From Syngnathus acus (lineage: Eukaryota > Chordata > Actinopteri > Syngnathiformes > Syngnathidae): a stretch of DNA of 64,000 bases. The stretch covers positions 20,375,508 through 20,439,507 of the forward strand of contig NC_051089.1 in assembly GCF_901709675.1 (NCBI RefSeq), given 5' to 3'. Positions 21,670 through 33,520 of this stretch are shown piece after piece. Position 1 is the first letter of the stretch. Every line of letters begins with the position of its first letter. The translations under genes were made by a program, and so were the position numbers. The notes beneath the pieces are model-generated. The model ran no database searches, was not told the DNA's origin, and saw only the letters and a program-made list of their open reading frames with translations.

Positions 21670-22375
21670 GAACATGATGATGATGATGATAGAACTTTAT
21701 TTATCCCACAGCGGGGAAATTTATTTGTCACAGCAGCGTACAAGAGTGCAAGAATACAAAAGACAAGTGCCAAATGTAAAAATGGATAAATAACAGACGA
21801 GGACAAAGACAAGTGCCACTAGTAGCGGTAGAGATGAAACACATGGTCAGGTGCCACGCATGTTGTAGAGTCTGACAGCAGTGGGAATGAAGGACCTGCG
21901 GAATCTCTCCTTCCTACACCGTGGGTGTAATAGTCTGTTGCTGAAGGAGCTGCTCATAGACCGCACAATGTCATGGAGGGGGTGAGAGGCGTTGTCCATG
22001 ATGGATTTCAGCTTAATTAACGTCCTCCACTCACCCAACCTCTATGGAGTGCAGAAGACAGCCCAGGACAGAGCTCGCTCTCCTGACCATCTTATTTAGT
22101 CTCCCCCTGTCCCGGTCCGTACTGCCCCCACCCCAGCAGACCACAGCGTAGAGCATGGCTGAGGCCACCACAGAGTCATAGTAGGTCCGGAGGAGAGCCC
22201 TGCACACACCAAAAGACCTCAGACTCCTCAGCAGGTGGAGGCGACTCTGGCCCTTCTTGTACAGGGCGTGGGTGTGATCAGTCCAGTCCAGTTTGTTGTT
22301 AAGGCGAACACCCAGGAATTTGTAGTTCTCCACTACCTCAATGTCCGATCCCTGGATGTTCACCGGAGTGAATTA
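21670..22375 (-). mobile_element. LINE C-terminal fragment with (ATC)n tail
   Basis: Minus-strand reading: NYKFLGVRLNNKLDWTDH, RSLRSFGVCRALLRTYYD, KMVRRASSVLGCLL, then after a frameshift near 22035 TLIKLKSIMDNASHPLHD and RFRRSFIPTAVRLYN, a stop and a short UTR. It ends at a GATGATGAT tract (21676-21690 on the plus strand). A third LINE lineage in the window, Rex1/CR1-like by style. Confidence 0.8.
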
Positions 22376-22421
22376 TAAATGTATTATTTATTTATATAAA
22401 GGTATTATTCATTTATATAAA

Positions 22422-22490
22422 GCCCGGTCCGCGAAAATATTTCTGACACGTAACCGGTCCATGGTGCAAAAAAGGTTGGGGACCACTGGA
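22422..22490 (-). mobile_element. hAT element terminal fragment
   Basis: The minus strand starts CAGTGGTCCCCAACC and continues TGGACCGGTTACGTG, a Charlie-like hAT end. The other end is not found. Confidence 0.5.
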
Positions 22491-23824
22491 GTAAATGACC
22501 TTCCCTCCAAAACACTCACTTTTGGGTATAATAATAAATGTTCATTCTCAGAATGGATGATTTAGTCGGTCAATTGCATTTCCAAACAGGAAAATATGAA
22601 ATCAGTCCCCATGAGTGCAATGAGAGCTCAGGTTGATCAGGTCTCATTGCATCCTAAGGGCATAAAAGGGCTTGTCGGTCCCCCCCAATTAAGTTTCATT
22701 CCTGGGGCCCGTCCCTTACACATTCACACCAATTACATCAATATTCACACGCTCATATGGGTGTGGCCAATTCCACACTGCAACCCCTCTCGTGGCGCGT
22801 CCGCCTTATATGCACTGAGATTGGTGGTAGCAGATGTTTAATTCAACTGGCATCTGCCAAACTTTATCACCATTGCTAATGGAGTTTTCCCTTCCAGTCT
22901 CTGTGATGTAGTTTCTCTAATTCCTCCTGGACACGGCTGACAATGATGGATCTGTGACGTCAAAAAGACCAGAGATTATCTTGTTAGCAATCTGGCATTT
23001 TATAAAATGGTATCTGTAGAAGTCACAGTTAGGTTCAAGATGTCAATTCACAAAATGTATTACATTCGAGCTAGCTACAGTTATATATATTGGTAAATAC
23101 ATCAATATTTATCTCTATAATACTGAAATGCTTTTTATTTTATTATTTTGGTAAACCCCTCACTAGATAGATAATTTATCAGTTCAAACCTATCATTCTA
23201 AAACATTGAAATATTAAATTCCCAAACACAGCTCCACGGCTTCACAGAAAATAGACTCCTGCAAAATTTTTGACTTTCCCTCCCATTTTCAAAATCACAA
23301 TAAAAAGAGAAAGAAAGAACTAAAAAGAAAAAAAACCTGCATGTGTCATCGTTTTAGCGATTGATTTGACCCACATGCAGAAAAACCAACTCAGACGTCC
23401 AGAATGAGTGAGGAGTGTTTATTGGAGGAGCTGCGGTGGAGGTAGAGTGGGATGATCGGAGCCAGGAGCACGGAGCGGGGCAGCAGTGGCGGAGCGTGAG
23501 GAGTTCAGCCGGAACGGGGTGGATCTTGGCGGTGATCGGTGGAGGGAACCTATGAGCGGGATACACAAGACTTGGTCAGAGAATTCAACGTGGCTGTGGC
23601 GGAGATCTTACTGCAGACCGGAGGAACTGAAGAACGTGGCGTTGATGAGCAGGAAGAGAGCTATGAGCGAGATCAAGGAGCTAGAGGCACAACCGTGGAG
23701 GTGATCACACTGAAGGGACACTCAGGTGACGAGCAGTTGACAGCATGCTCCTTAAGAGCCCTCCTTTAACGAGCCTGATGAGCCGCACCTGGGCCTTCAG
23801 CACTCTGCAACTCTGCTTACGGTT
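22491..23824. other. no feature recognised; GC-rich island at 23400-23800
   Basis: ORFs of 70-76 codons at 23354-23769 overlap on both strands and show no domain. The island may be part of an older LTR element, but I cannot assign it. Confidence 0.4.
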
Positions 23825-26067
23825 GGCGAAGATGAAATTCCTAATTTCAAAGCTTGACATGGAAGACCTGAAGAAGGGGACCTGAGTAGGGGTTACTTAA
23901 AAGTTAGTTCTTCAAAATAAACTATTGTTAAATTGGTAAAGGGGAATTTGTTGGTTGAACCAGTAAACCTCCATTCCCGTTCCAAATTTCACCAGAAGAT
24001 GGTGCCAATGTCAGATTGACCTAACATAGTAAATTAATAGTTTAAAAAGTCATCGATTAGATGAAGACTTGTTCTGAAGCACAGCAACACACAATTTTGG
24101 ATTATGTTCTATTATTTTGTTTTGCTATAATATACTTTGAAACTGCTTGAATATTTTAATTTGCTAACTGGGGAAGCCCATGCTCATCGTTAGGAAATGA
24201 GAATGAGACATGTTAATCACAGTTAGAGTAAGCTGCAATATACTTTATTTTATTCTGCTTTGCAATATTGTATAGTTAGTAGCAACTTGAGCAGCATCAT
24301 AGCACTGATGTTTCATTTACACATGAATGTATTAAGAGTTGAGTAAGGACAAGGGGTTGACAGTGATACCGTGGGTGGAAGACTGCAATCCCACGCTTGA
24401 GCTTGACCTAGAGGTCACCAGCTTGTCAAAATACGTTTTGAAGATGCTAACTAGGAGAATCCACGATCATAGTTATGATTATGTGTTAAATTGACTATGG
24501 TGAAAGTATGTGTTACTGTCACAATGTTTAATCAGTATCAAACATGTATGTAATATTGATGTTCCATATACACACGAATGTATAAATGTGAGCGAAGATA
24601 AGGAGGCGGAAAGGGTTAATGGTGATACTAAGTGGTGGAAGACTGAGATCCCACACATGAGCGTGACCTTGGTCACGTTCATCCAGTTGAAGCCTAAACA
24701 AAATGCTGTTTGACGGAACACAAGTCAGAGAAAAAACATTTGCAAATGTCACGTTGACAGACAGTTGACAAGATTTGGAAGTGGGAAACAGGCTGAAGCA
24801 TCCCTGAGAAAATTGTTACTTCCGTGAGAACATGGTCACCTCATCTGGTTGAATCCGGTTGAGACCGGCCGAGATGCAGGTGCAGTCTATTCTGGAAGCA
24901 TTTGGGTCATCTGAGGCCAATGTATGACTTCATGGAAAAAACGTGACCAAGCAGGCATAGTACCCACGAACTGGACTGGTATAAAAGCTTCGTTGGGACA
25001 AAGAGCAGAGCTCTCTCTCTCTCTCGCGGGCTTCTGCCCGTGGGTCGAGGACGCCAATGAGAAAAAGATAGTTTTCATCCTTTCTGAGATTAACCTAAGG
25101 TCTCTTAGGATGGATTTATACTATCTTCAAATTGGATTTAGTCAAATTTTAAGCTTAAAGACAGGCTAGGAGATGCAGACCTCGGTGCAGGAGAGAGGAG
25201 CCATTTTTAGGGCGTCGTCATCTCCATTCTTTAGGCCAGCCTGTTCTTTTAAACAGAATTTGGATTTTGGAACAAGGAGAACTGATCACTCAACTTTTCC
25301 ACCCAACAGCATTTTAGACCTCAAGCCTCTTACCCTTTTTTACTATATTTTGGAGTTTTCAATCGAGAGAACTTCGAGACTCAATAATTTTTCTCTATTG
25401 AGAATGGTGAGTGGAAATTATTGTTAGTTGTTCGAACAATTGAAACTTGTAATTCTCTTTCTTGCTTATTCATTAAATTTCTACTTTATAATCATTTAAA
25501 TTCGATTAATGATTATTTTGATATTTTATGCTTTAAATCTCTTTTGTTTCTCTATTCTCTAGTCAAACTTTAAACCGTTCAGTTCTTTTTTAAATGAAGA
25601 CAGCTTTAATCCTTGACATCAGGGAGTGTCAGAATCTGGTTCGAAACCGTTAACTTGAGCTCAGCTAGTGTGGGTGCACGCTACTGTAAATAAACGAGTT
25701 CCTGCAGTCTTAACAAAGACAGCTAAATCTATTCCGAGCGGTTAACAAAAGCCCCAATCATTATAGGAAAGAAGAGCCGCTGAAATGTCCGCAATCGAGG
25801 AGATCCTGGGTCTCGACAAAGTAGTTACTCAACCCTTTGGTTTCTTTGATTTCAGCGGGACTGACGTCCGGAAATGACGGAATTAATCTAACAATAGATT
25901 AGTTACCTGAACAGCGGTTAGACTTGGAACGAATCTTCTTTCCGTCCCGGCTTAAATCAATTCTTGTCTCCCCTACAGACTGCGTTACTGCAGAGGGGCT
26001 AAAGTACAGAATTTTACCCTTTAAACGGAGAGCCGGTCACGTACATCCGATAAGTGCACGATTGACA
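23825..26067 (+). mobile_element. LTR-like element homologous to the solo LTR at 52120
   Basis: Shares many blocks with 52120-53665: TTTCACCAG then AGATGGTG, CACACAATTTTGGA, AACAGAATTTGGATTTTGGA, GACAGCTTTAATCCTTGACA, TCAGAATCTGGTTCG, and the end GTGCACGATTGACA. A TATA box (GGTATAAAAGC, about 24979) precedes an AGAGCAGAGCTCTCTC start-like region. It carries a duplicated U3-like block at about 24318-24420 and 24570-24670. The left boundary is uncertain and no internal viral genes are seen. Confidence 0.65.
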
Positions 26068-26555
26068 GAACAAAAGAAGTATGCCACCCCGGACCCTGAC
26101 AGCATGCTTAAAAATTAATGCTTTCACAAAATGGTATTTATTCCCACTGTTGCTAATTCAATTACGAAAGTCTCACATGTCCGTGAATTCGATATGTCCA
26201 CAAATTAAACTAATGTCTGATCCAATAAAAGTTGACTTGTAGCCCTTAAAAGTCATCAACTGAGTCAACTGTAATAAATACTAGTTCAGCAATAGTCCCT
26301 GACGCCTTCTATCTTCTGTATCTGTTCAAGCATAACGCTCAACAACTCAACTCAGTCAACTGTTATAAATTGGTCAGCAATAGTCTCTGACATCTTCTAT
26401 CTTCTGTTTCTGTTGGGGCTTAACACAGAACCATCCACTTCCAGTTAAATAAAACAAAACTACATCGGTAATTGATTTGTCAAATCCAAAACAATTCCCC
26501 TCTGCTAACTCATGCAATGAAAGTTAAAGCATTTCAGCTGTGTGTGTGAACGCAT
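26068..26555. other. no gene recognised; short internal duplication
   Basis: CAACTGAGTCAACTG, CAGCAATAGTC and CTTCTATCTTCTGT blocks recur at about 26255-26330 and 26345-26410. Nothing coding. Confidence 0.5.
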
Positions 26556-26577
26556 TTCACTTGTGTGTGTGAGCGTG

Positions 26578-26609
<32 letters not shown>

Positions 26610-26612
26610 AAA
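26556..26612. repeat. (TG)n-rich microsatellite
   Basis: Imperfect GTGTGTGTGAGCG and (TG) runs, embedded in diverged CATTT-and-TGTGTGTGAG repeats that extend to about 26920. Confidence 0.85.
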
Positions 26613-26664
26613 GCATTTTAATTGTGTGTGTGAGAACATTTCACTGTTGTGTGTAGAAGCATTT

Positions 26665-26829
26665 AAGTTTAAGATCAGGGGATGTTTGAGAATATTTGCC
26701 ATTTTTCACATGTCCTGAGTGTTGTTAGTCACCTAAATGTTGAACAGAGGCTGTGATTTACCGAAGTCAAATTCCTTGTTTGGCACACTCAAACATGGCG
26801 AATAAAAACTCTTGAATCTTGAATTTCAG
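26665..26829 (+). mobile_element. Rex1-like LINE 3' UTR fragment
   Basis: Matches 18836-19008 nearly base for base from GTTTAAGATCAGGGGATG to AATAAAAACTCTTGAATC. Heavily 5' truncated. Confidence 0.85.
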
Positions 26830-27021
26830 TTGTGTGTGCAAGAACACAACATTTCAGTTGTGAGTATGTAAGCATTTCACTTGTGTGTGAGGTTCTTACT
26901 AGGGTGTGTGAATGTTTTTTCTTTCATATGTGAATGGTAATCCTGAATTATAATCCTAACAGCCCCTCACAGTGGACGTCAGGTCCCACTTCCCTGATGT
27001 TCTCTTTGATTTACTGTGGAA

Positions 27022-27125
27022 GATGGATGAATGGATGGATGGATGGATGGATGGATGGATGGATGGATGGATGGATGGATGGATGGATGGATGGATGGAT
27101 GGACGGACGGACGGACGGACGGACC
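27022..27125. repeat. (GGAT)n then (GGAC)n microsatellite
   Basis: About 19 GGAT units turn into GGAC units. The long coding frames here are repeat artefacts. It may be the tail of a decayed SINE or Rex3-type element. Confidence 0.9.
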
Positions 27126-27140
27126 GACGAAGGGAGGGAC

Positions 27141-28553
27141 TGACGGAGGGATGGACGGATGGAGTTGTATTAAAATGTTATGCAATGTATCTATCTGTAA
27201 AATTTTTAAGTTATCAAAAATTAACTCCCCTCGGTGACTTTTGGCCCACCCCTATACATATGTCCAAGTACATATACACATGTACATATGGTACATTGTC
27301 ATATGTAGGGCTGAGCAACAATTTGAGTTTCCTGCTTTGGGTGATTTTCTGTTGTTCTGCTTGCAAACAACAGCTACTATGTACATCAAGGGGCTAGTTT
27401 ACCAATGCATGGTCAATCTTGCCAATTGAGTGACTTTATCGATTCCTTGATTAATTCCTAGTTTGTATTTCTATTACATTTATCAAAAAAGCTACTAGTA
27501 GCGACCCTAATCCCTGTACTTTCAAGCCACCTATATTTTAATGAGGTTGCCTTGTTTTGCTCGTTCTGAAGCCTCATTTTATCTACTGTACTTGGTGATT
27601 TTTTTTTACTCATTCAAATTTGGGAGTCATTGACAACACGATTCTCTATGGTGTGTCAGATTTACCTATTCATTTTTGCATTAAAGACTAACCCAAAAGA
27701 TCTTGCAAATATTACTGTCGAATTTCACTGATATTCATTGAGATTTTTGACTCTCTACAGAAATGTTTTTACGGTGTAAGGAGCAGAACTTTAGTGCATC
27801 CTATTCATACTTGAAAAACTAATTTAGTAGGCTAAAATTGGGCCCATGCATAAGAATTTACTTCTTGATTTTGTAATACTTCACACTCAATAGTTTAGTA
27901 CAAACACACTCATTCCTAGGTAGAGTTTGGAGCACTCCATAATTTGCATATGTAAAACATGCAATCTCATAGTGTGTTACTTGTGCACAGGAAGACAATG
28001 AGTTTGGACCTGGAGCAACAACGCGTGCTGTGCAGCGCTTGGATTTCAGTAGGCAGAGGGAATGCAGCAGTTATCAGAGATTGTTTCCCATTGCTCTCCA
28101 TCCATCTTCCCCTTTCCTCCTATCTGCACTCCCCATTCGCAGCCTTTCGACTTAACTTGCCAGCATGCCTCAACTTCTCCCCTCCCTTCTTCTTTCGCAT
28201 AGAGACTGGACCATTGGTCCTAACTTCAGAAGCTGTGGAAGATGTGAGGGAGACAGGTAAGAAGCTCTTTCAGTATCACTTTCTCTTATACTGCGCCAGC
28301 AATATTTCTCTTACTGTAAGGTCATGCTATACAATAGGCTGCACATTAGTGATGTGTCAGCATTCACAGTACATTTGCAAGGTAAATTGGCTTCTGAGGT
28401 TTTGCATTGCTGTGAGTATAATTTTTAACATTCAGACAGTTTCTATTGGGGTATCATAGATTGCTAAAGAGACAAAATTTTAGAGCTGATAAGAAGAATG
28501 GTAACAAGAGAGGTACAGTATTTGCTGGCCGGACTACACAAGCATATGTAAAG
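27141..28553. other. no gene recognised
   Basis: An ORF of 166 codons at 27959-28459 lies in pyrimidine-rich sequence without domain or codon signal. A splice-like bracket (TTTCGCATAG at 28202 and ACAGGTAAGA at 28256) is noted but unsupported. Confidence 0.4.
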
Positions 28554-28880
28554 CCAAGGTATCTAAGTTTCCAATATTATTTATTTATTTATTTAGGCAC
28601 ATTTTACACACATGTATTTATTCTGTTAAAATCACTGACTCAATCTGCACATGTTCAACAAAAGATGATAGCATCTGTATACAGTGAATGACAATCGATC
28701 TTTTAAAGCCAAAGGTATCTAAGTTTCCAATATTATTTATTTATTTATTTATTTATTTCTTTATTTATTTATTTAGGCATGTTACACACATTTATTTATT
28801 CTGTTAAAATAACTGATTCAATCTGAACATGTTCAACAAAGGATGATAGCATCTGTATACAATGAACGACAATCGATCTT
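28554..28880. repeat. tandem duplication, about 155-170 bp unit
   Basis: CAAGGTATCTAAGTTTCCAA to GACAATCGATCTTTT occurs twice, at 28555-28704 and 28710-28880, with a variable (TTTA)n tract inside each. Similarity outside the tract is about 90 percent by eye. Confidence 0.85.
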
Positions 28881-29249
28881 TTCTATTATTTCAGTTGGAT
28901 TAAGAGTTCTTTAAATTTAATGAGTCTGATTATTTAAAGGTTTGTTCAATCGTTTAAAAATGAGCTATGTTGGTTTTACTGAGTTGAGTAAAAGCAGGGA
29001 AAGCAGGGCTGCAATAGATGTAAAGGCTTGGGGAGCATATTTGCAAATGGAAATGAATGTGAGTCAGGTTCTGAACTGCAAAAGATAAGTGGCATATTGG
29101 AAAGTTGGGGGGAGTATAGTTTTGTGACAAGTTCCCAACAAAATGAACAGATTAAAAAAAAAAACCAGTACTGAAGGTTGAACTGTTAATGAAAATTGTG
29201 AACTTGTCTTATACAATTCAGTCATGTAGCAGAGATCGGGTCAATTATA

Positions 29250-29357
29250 TAAGTCAAGTCAAATCAAATTTATTTATACAGCCCTTAATCACAGAAACGT
29301 CTACAAGTGCTTCACATGCCCACAGTTGACAATTAAAGACATCCCCTGATCATAACG
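29250..29357 (-). mobile_element. L2-like LINE 3' end
   Basis: The minus strand carries GATCAGGGGATG and then TTAAGGGCTGTATAAATAAA with a (TTGACTT)n tail, as in 18395-18491. The hAT MITE at 29358 is inserted in it. Confidence 0.75.
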
Positions 29358-29686
29358 CAGTGGTTCTTAACCTTGTTGGGATACCGAACCCCACCAGTTT
29401 CATATGCGCATGCACCGGACCCCTTGCTAGTGATTTTTTTTTTTTTTTTAATTCAAGACATAGATGTTTTTTACTGGTGCACAAAATGAGCTGTGCATGA
29501 AAATCACCTTGTTCAAAGAACAAAACCAACACAATGCATGAACTCACAACAAATTACATACTGGCAAATCAGAATTTACACGATAAATCAGGTTTGTTCG
29601 GACCTCCTCAGTGGAGGCTCTGTCGAACCCCTGCCAAGACTCACCGAACCCCTAGGGTTCGATCGAACCCAGGTTAAGAACCACTG
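29358..29686. mobile_element. hAT-type MITE with 8-bp target duplication
   Basis: The termini CAGTGGTTCTTAACCT are exactly inverted at the right end. Flanks are TCATAACG (29350-29357) and TCATAACA (29687-29694), one mismatch in eight. Confidence 0.88.
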
Positions 29687-29699
29687 TCATAACACTAAG

Positions 29700-30719
29700 C
29701 GCTGTTAAACTCAGTTATCAGGCACTTGCAATGAATCTCACAGTGAGAAGAAAGAGTGTGACAGCGGCTAAAGTCAGACTCTCAGAATAAACAGGATGAA
29801 GATTCCGTGCTCACAATTATCAGTATTATAACGTCATTGCTAAAATAATCTATAAAGGGAAATCAAGAATGCATGCACTGAGTTTTACTTTAAATATTAA
29901 ACAAAAATTGATCCCATGTACTTTTTGCACATTGATTGCAAACAAACAAAACAAAATTCATTTTCAGATAAGACACCACAAAATGTCGTAGGAATGCCAT
30001 AATATATTGACTAAATTAGACTTGAGCGTGAAATTAAGTTGGTGTGTGATTTTTGATGTTTTTGAATACGTTTGATATCAGGATCACACCTGAAATGAAC
30101 ACTAATCAACTCACAACCACACAATCACACACACGAACACACGTACCCACACTCACCCACACTCACACAAACATGTCTACAATGTGAAATGGACAGTTTT
30201 AAAAAATGTTTAAGTGTGTTAACATTTACAGTTTTTTTCAGTTGCTAACAAGCATTTGTCAAAACTCTAAACACAGTTAGCACAGCATCTGTATTTTGTA
30301 GCCATACCATTCACACATTTCATGTTGTTTCCGCACAATATGCAGTCAAACACGTTTCCCTAACAGACAAGCTATACCCCCAACAAAATTATTGATTGAT
30401 TGTTGTATTATTACGAATGTGAATAACTCACAACAACCCACGATAGTAAAAACAATATTCCAAACCTTAGATACAGTATCAAAACCTCTGCTTCTGCAAT
30501 TACATCAGTTCAAAGGCCATTTCTCTCAGCTGTTAATGAATAAACAATTGAATAATTGACACACAGCTGATAAATTAAAGTGGGCCGATCACAGCTGACT
30601 CCAGTGTGATTCCAGCGTGCACGTGATTATTTTTAATTTACATGCATTCCCTTTGCCCTCGCCCATGCCCCCACCAATGTGGCTGCCATGTAGGCATGTT
30701 GCTAATTCGTCATATAGCC
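29700..30719. other. no gene recognised
   Basis: AT-rich unique sequence with a CA-rich stretch at about 30110-30180. No coding or repeat signal. Confidence 0.5.
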
Positions 30720-30899
30720 AAGATGGCTGTCCCTGTCTGTCACTCCTGAATCAGCGACAGTGTGCTGGGATAGGTTCCAGCATGCCTGCAAGACTTTATA
30801 AGAATAAGCAGTTCAGAAAAGGATGGATGGATGGATGGATGGATGGATGGATGGATGGATGGATGGATGGATGGATGGATGGATGGATGGATGGATGGA
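30720..30899 (+). mobile_element. SINE 3' fragment with (GGAT)n tail
   Basis: Contains GTGCTGGGATAGGTTCCAGC and AGCAGTTCAGAAAAGGATGG, the 3' end of the SINE family at 31814, then about 18 GGAT units. Confidence 0.75.
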
Positions 30900-31039
30900 C
30901 GGGCAAACGGACAGGCGGGCAGACAGGTAGATGGATGCTTACTTTTTACATGTATGTGTATCACAGTCGTGCTGCCAAGAAAAGCAAGTCTGTCTCGTAG
31001 GTTTTACAAAACATTCCTCTTTAATATTTTTGGGTGAAA

Positions 31040-31560
31040 TGCTCAAACGTCTTGTACTTCACCTCCAGGCATCAATCCATAAAATTGGTCAAGTTTGCGG
31101 ACAACACCACCCTCATCAGGCGTATCTCAGACGGTGATTTTGTTGGCTTTACTGTACCTCCTTCCTGTAGATTACAGGACAAGAGGAAGGAGGTGCACCG
31201 ACTGGTGCCCAGGTGCAACTGCAAAGACTTGGATCTTAACACCCAGTAAGCAAAAATAATAATCGTGGACTAGCATAGCTCCATCGCGCTTCCCCACCCT
31301 CACAGACTCCTTTCTCTCCATTGTGGAGTCCTTCCATTCCTGGGCCCCATCATCACACGGGACCTCGAGTGACCATTGGTTCCCTCATTAAAAAGGCCTA
31401 AGAGAGGATGTTCTCCATCACAATATGCTCAACAAACTTGCCTCCATCTCCTCTCCTCAGGCTGGAGCATTCACTTTGCTACCACCACGCTGAGAATTTT
31501 TTTTCCACAAGCTGTAAGACTGTTAAAGTCAAACACTGCTCTGCAGAACCGACATCAGAC
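31040..31560 (+). pseudogene. decayed Rex1-like LINE fragment
   Basis: AATTGGTCAAGTTTGCGGAC gives KLVKFADNTTLIRRISDGD, with the catalytic ADD changed to ADN. Further remnants are EVHRLVPRCNCKDLDLNT and FFPQAVRLLKSN in other frames. Clearly inactive. Confidence 0.7.
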
Positions 31561-31813
31561 CCCACCCTCAATGATTATTCGCCTCTGTATGTTGAACACT
31601 ATTTTCTTGATCCCTGTTTTCTTTTTGTCAAATACAGAGTTACCTTGTAAATATCATGCGCTTTTTTCAAGCTTCTTGCATTTTCATTCTCCTGGATCCT
31701 TTGATGCATGGCATTTTTGCAAGTTCAACCGTCAAAAAGTGTCTCTCTTATCTCTTTATGATATTTATTTCAACTTATTTTGTTGGACAATTTTCATTTT
31801 CACGAGTCTTAAG

Positions 31814-32182
31814 GCGGGCGGCTCGGTGGGGCACTGGGTAGCACGTCCGCCTCACAGTTAGGAGGGTGTGAGTTGGATTCCACCTCCGGCCCTCCCTGTG
31901 TGGAGTTTGCATGTTCTCCCCGTGTCCGCCTGGGTTTTCTCCGGGCACTCCGGTTTCCTCCCACATCCCAAAAACATGCTTGGTAGGCCAATTGAGCACT
32001 CCAAATTGCCCCTAGGTGTGAGTACGAGTGCGGATGGTTGTTCGTCTCTGTGTGCCCTGCGATTGGCTGGCAACCAGTTCAGGGTGTCCCCCGCCTACTG
32101 CCCGATGACGGCTGGGATAGGCCCCAGCACGCCCGCGGCCCCCGTGGGGACAGAGCGGTACAGAAAATGGATGGATGAACGA
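31814..32182 (+). mobile_element. tRNA-derived SINE with ATGG tail
   Basis: Begins GGCGGCTCGGTGGGGCACTG and GTAGCACGTCCGCCTCACAG (tRNA-like head). The body has GTGTGGAGTTTGCATGTTCT and GCGATTGGCTGGCAACCAG, and the end is CAGAAAATGGATGGATGA. The tail resembles that of the Rex3/RTE-like LINE at 50308. Confidence 0.88.
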
Positions 32183-32189
32183 GTCTTAA

Positions 32190-33518
32190 GGCTTAATGGG
32201 CTAACCTGGGGCCTCTGATATCATATTTTCTGCCATGTTATATGGAGATGTGTCTTGGTAACTAATATTCCTTGAATCTTCAAATTTTTGCCTTGTCATT
32301 CAGTTCATAATTCTGCCTTGAGGTTTACATTCACTCTGTAACGAAGAATGGTCTTTTCACAATGCATAGTGCACAGTCACTTGCAATGGATGCAGATGTA
32401 CATAGAGTGGTCCACATGTATTAAAATGACTTCACTGTAAATGTGAGTCTTCTTTATTTTTATTTTATCTAATATTTTAAAATCAGTAAGGCAGAGAGAT
32501 TTAAAACTAACAACAGCACAGTTCGCAACTAACGCTCTCAGCTAGCTCCATCATTTGTAGTCAGGTCGCTGCTCAACCATAGCGGAAGTCACACATTGAC
32601 TTCTGGCTTCAGTTGTGCCGCTGCCGTGAACATCCGTGTGACTCCTTAAGCATGGTTCCCAAACAGGCCCTTCGGGGAGATCATTATCTTTTTAGAAGGC
32701 TGCGGGCTTCTTCATCATCCATTTTATGCATCACTTGTCCTCTTTTATTTAAATGTATTTCAAATCTTTATCTATCTGGAAGTCTGTGTGTTTTCATGTG
32801 ACATGACTCAACAGTAGCCGTTAGCTTTGAGAAATGTATGCAAATGAAAGCATATCACCATGAAGACTAAGCGGTTAGAATCCCTCTGGGCAGAATCGTT
32901 CACTGAGTGATAAATATCGTTCATTCGCAGTGAATTAATCACTCGTGAAGAATCAGTGGAAGTGGTTGTGATTCATGTGGTTCATTTGCAGTCAACGACT
33001 CACAAGTCACGTTCAGTAAAATCCCTTCCCTGCATGCATTCTAGCACGATACAGCACTAATACCTACAAGATGTTAACTCAAACATGTTTGGGGAAAAAA
33101 AAAAACGTTATACTGTACACAGTTTGGGTTGTTTTATGTTGATATACAGTATTTCGTTTGGTGTAAATGGAAGTGGACAGTTCACGATTCTAAATCAGCA
33201 TCAATAACCATCATTGCCTGTCTGAGAGATTCAATTGCACCCTCTTTGTTCTTTAATTAAACACATTACACTATTCTTGTATACTGATCTTGATAGTTAT
33301 CAGCTTGTTAATGGCTCACTCTATTTCAATATATTATAGCCTCACTGATAACTCACATTAGATTTATCAGGCCACAATATTAAACATCTCTCTCTACCTT
33401 CCTTTCGCTGTCTCGCTAGCAAATTGACTTAACTCAGCCTGGGTTCTTCTTGCATCAGCACATTTACAAGGACAGCAGTCAAAACCCCATTACTGCATAT
33501 TTATAGCAATGCAAGACA
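32190..33518. other. no gene recognised
   Basis: AT-rich unique sequence; no long ORF, splice-flanked exon or familiar repeat seen. Confidence 0.5.
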
Positions 33519-33520
33519 TA

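Noticed and set aside
23354-23769. Overlapping 70-76-codon ORFs in a GC-rich island
   Set aside because: No domain, both strands open, no splice sites; kept only as an unassigned GC-rich region.
26972-27397. 141-codon ORF rich in MDGW repeats
   Set aside because: Translation of a (GGAT)n microsatellite; the same occurs at 30617-31000.
27959-28459. 166-codon ORF and exon-like bracket (AG at 27990, AG at 28202, GTAAGA at 28256) suggesting a small gene
   Set aside because: The peptide shows no recognisable domain, the splice pattern is incomplete and there is no neighbouring exon in phase.
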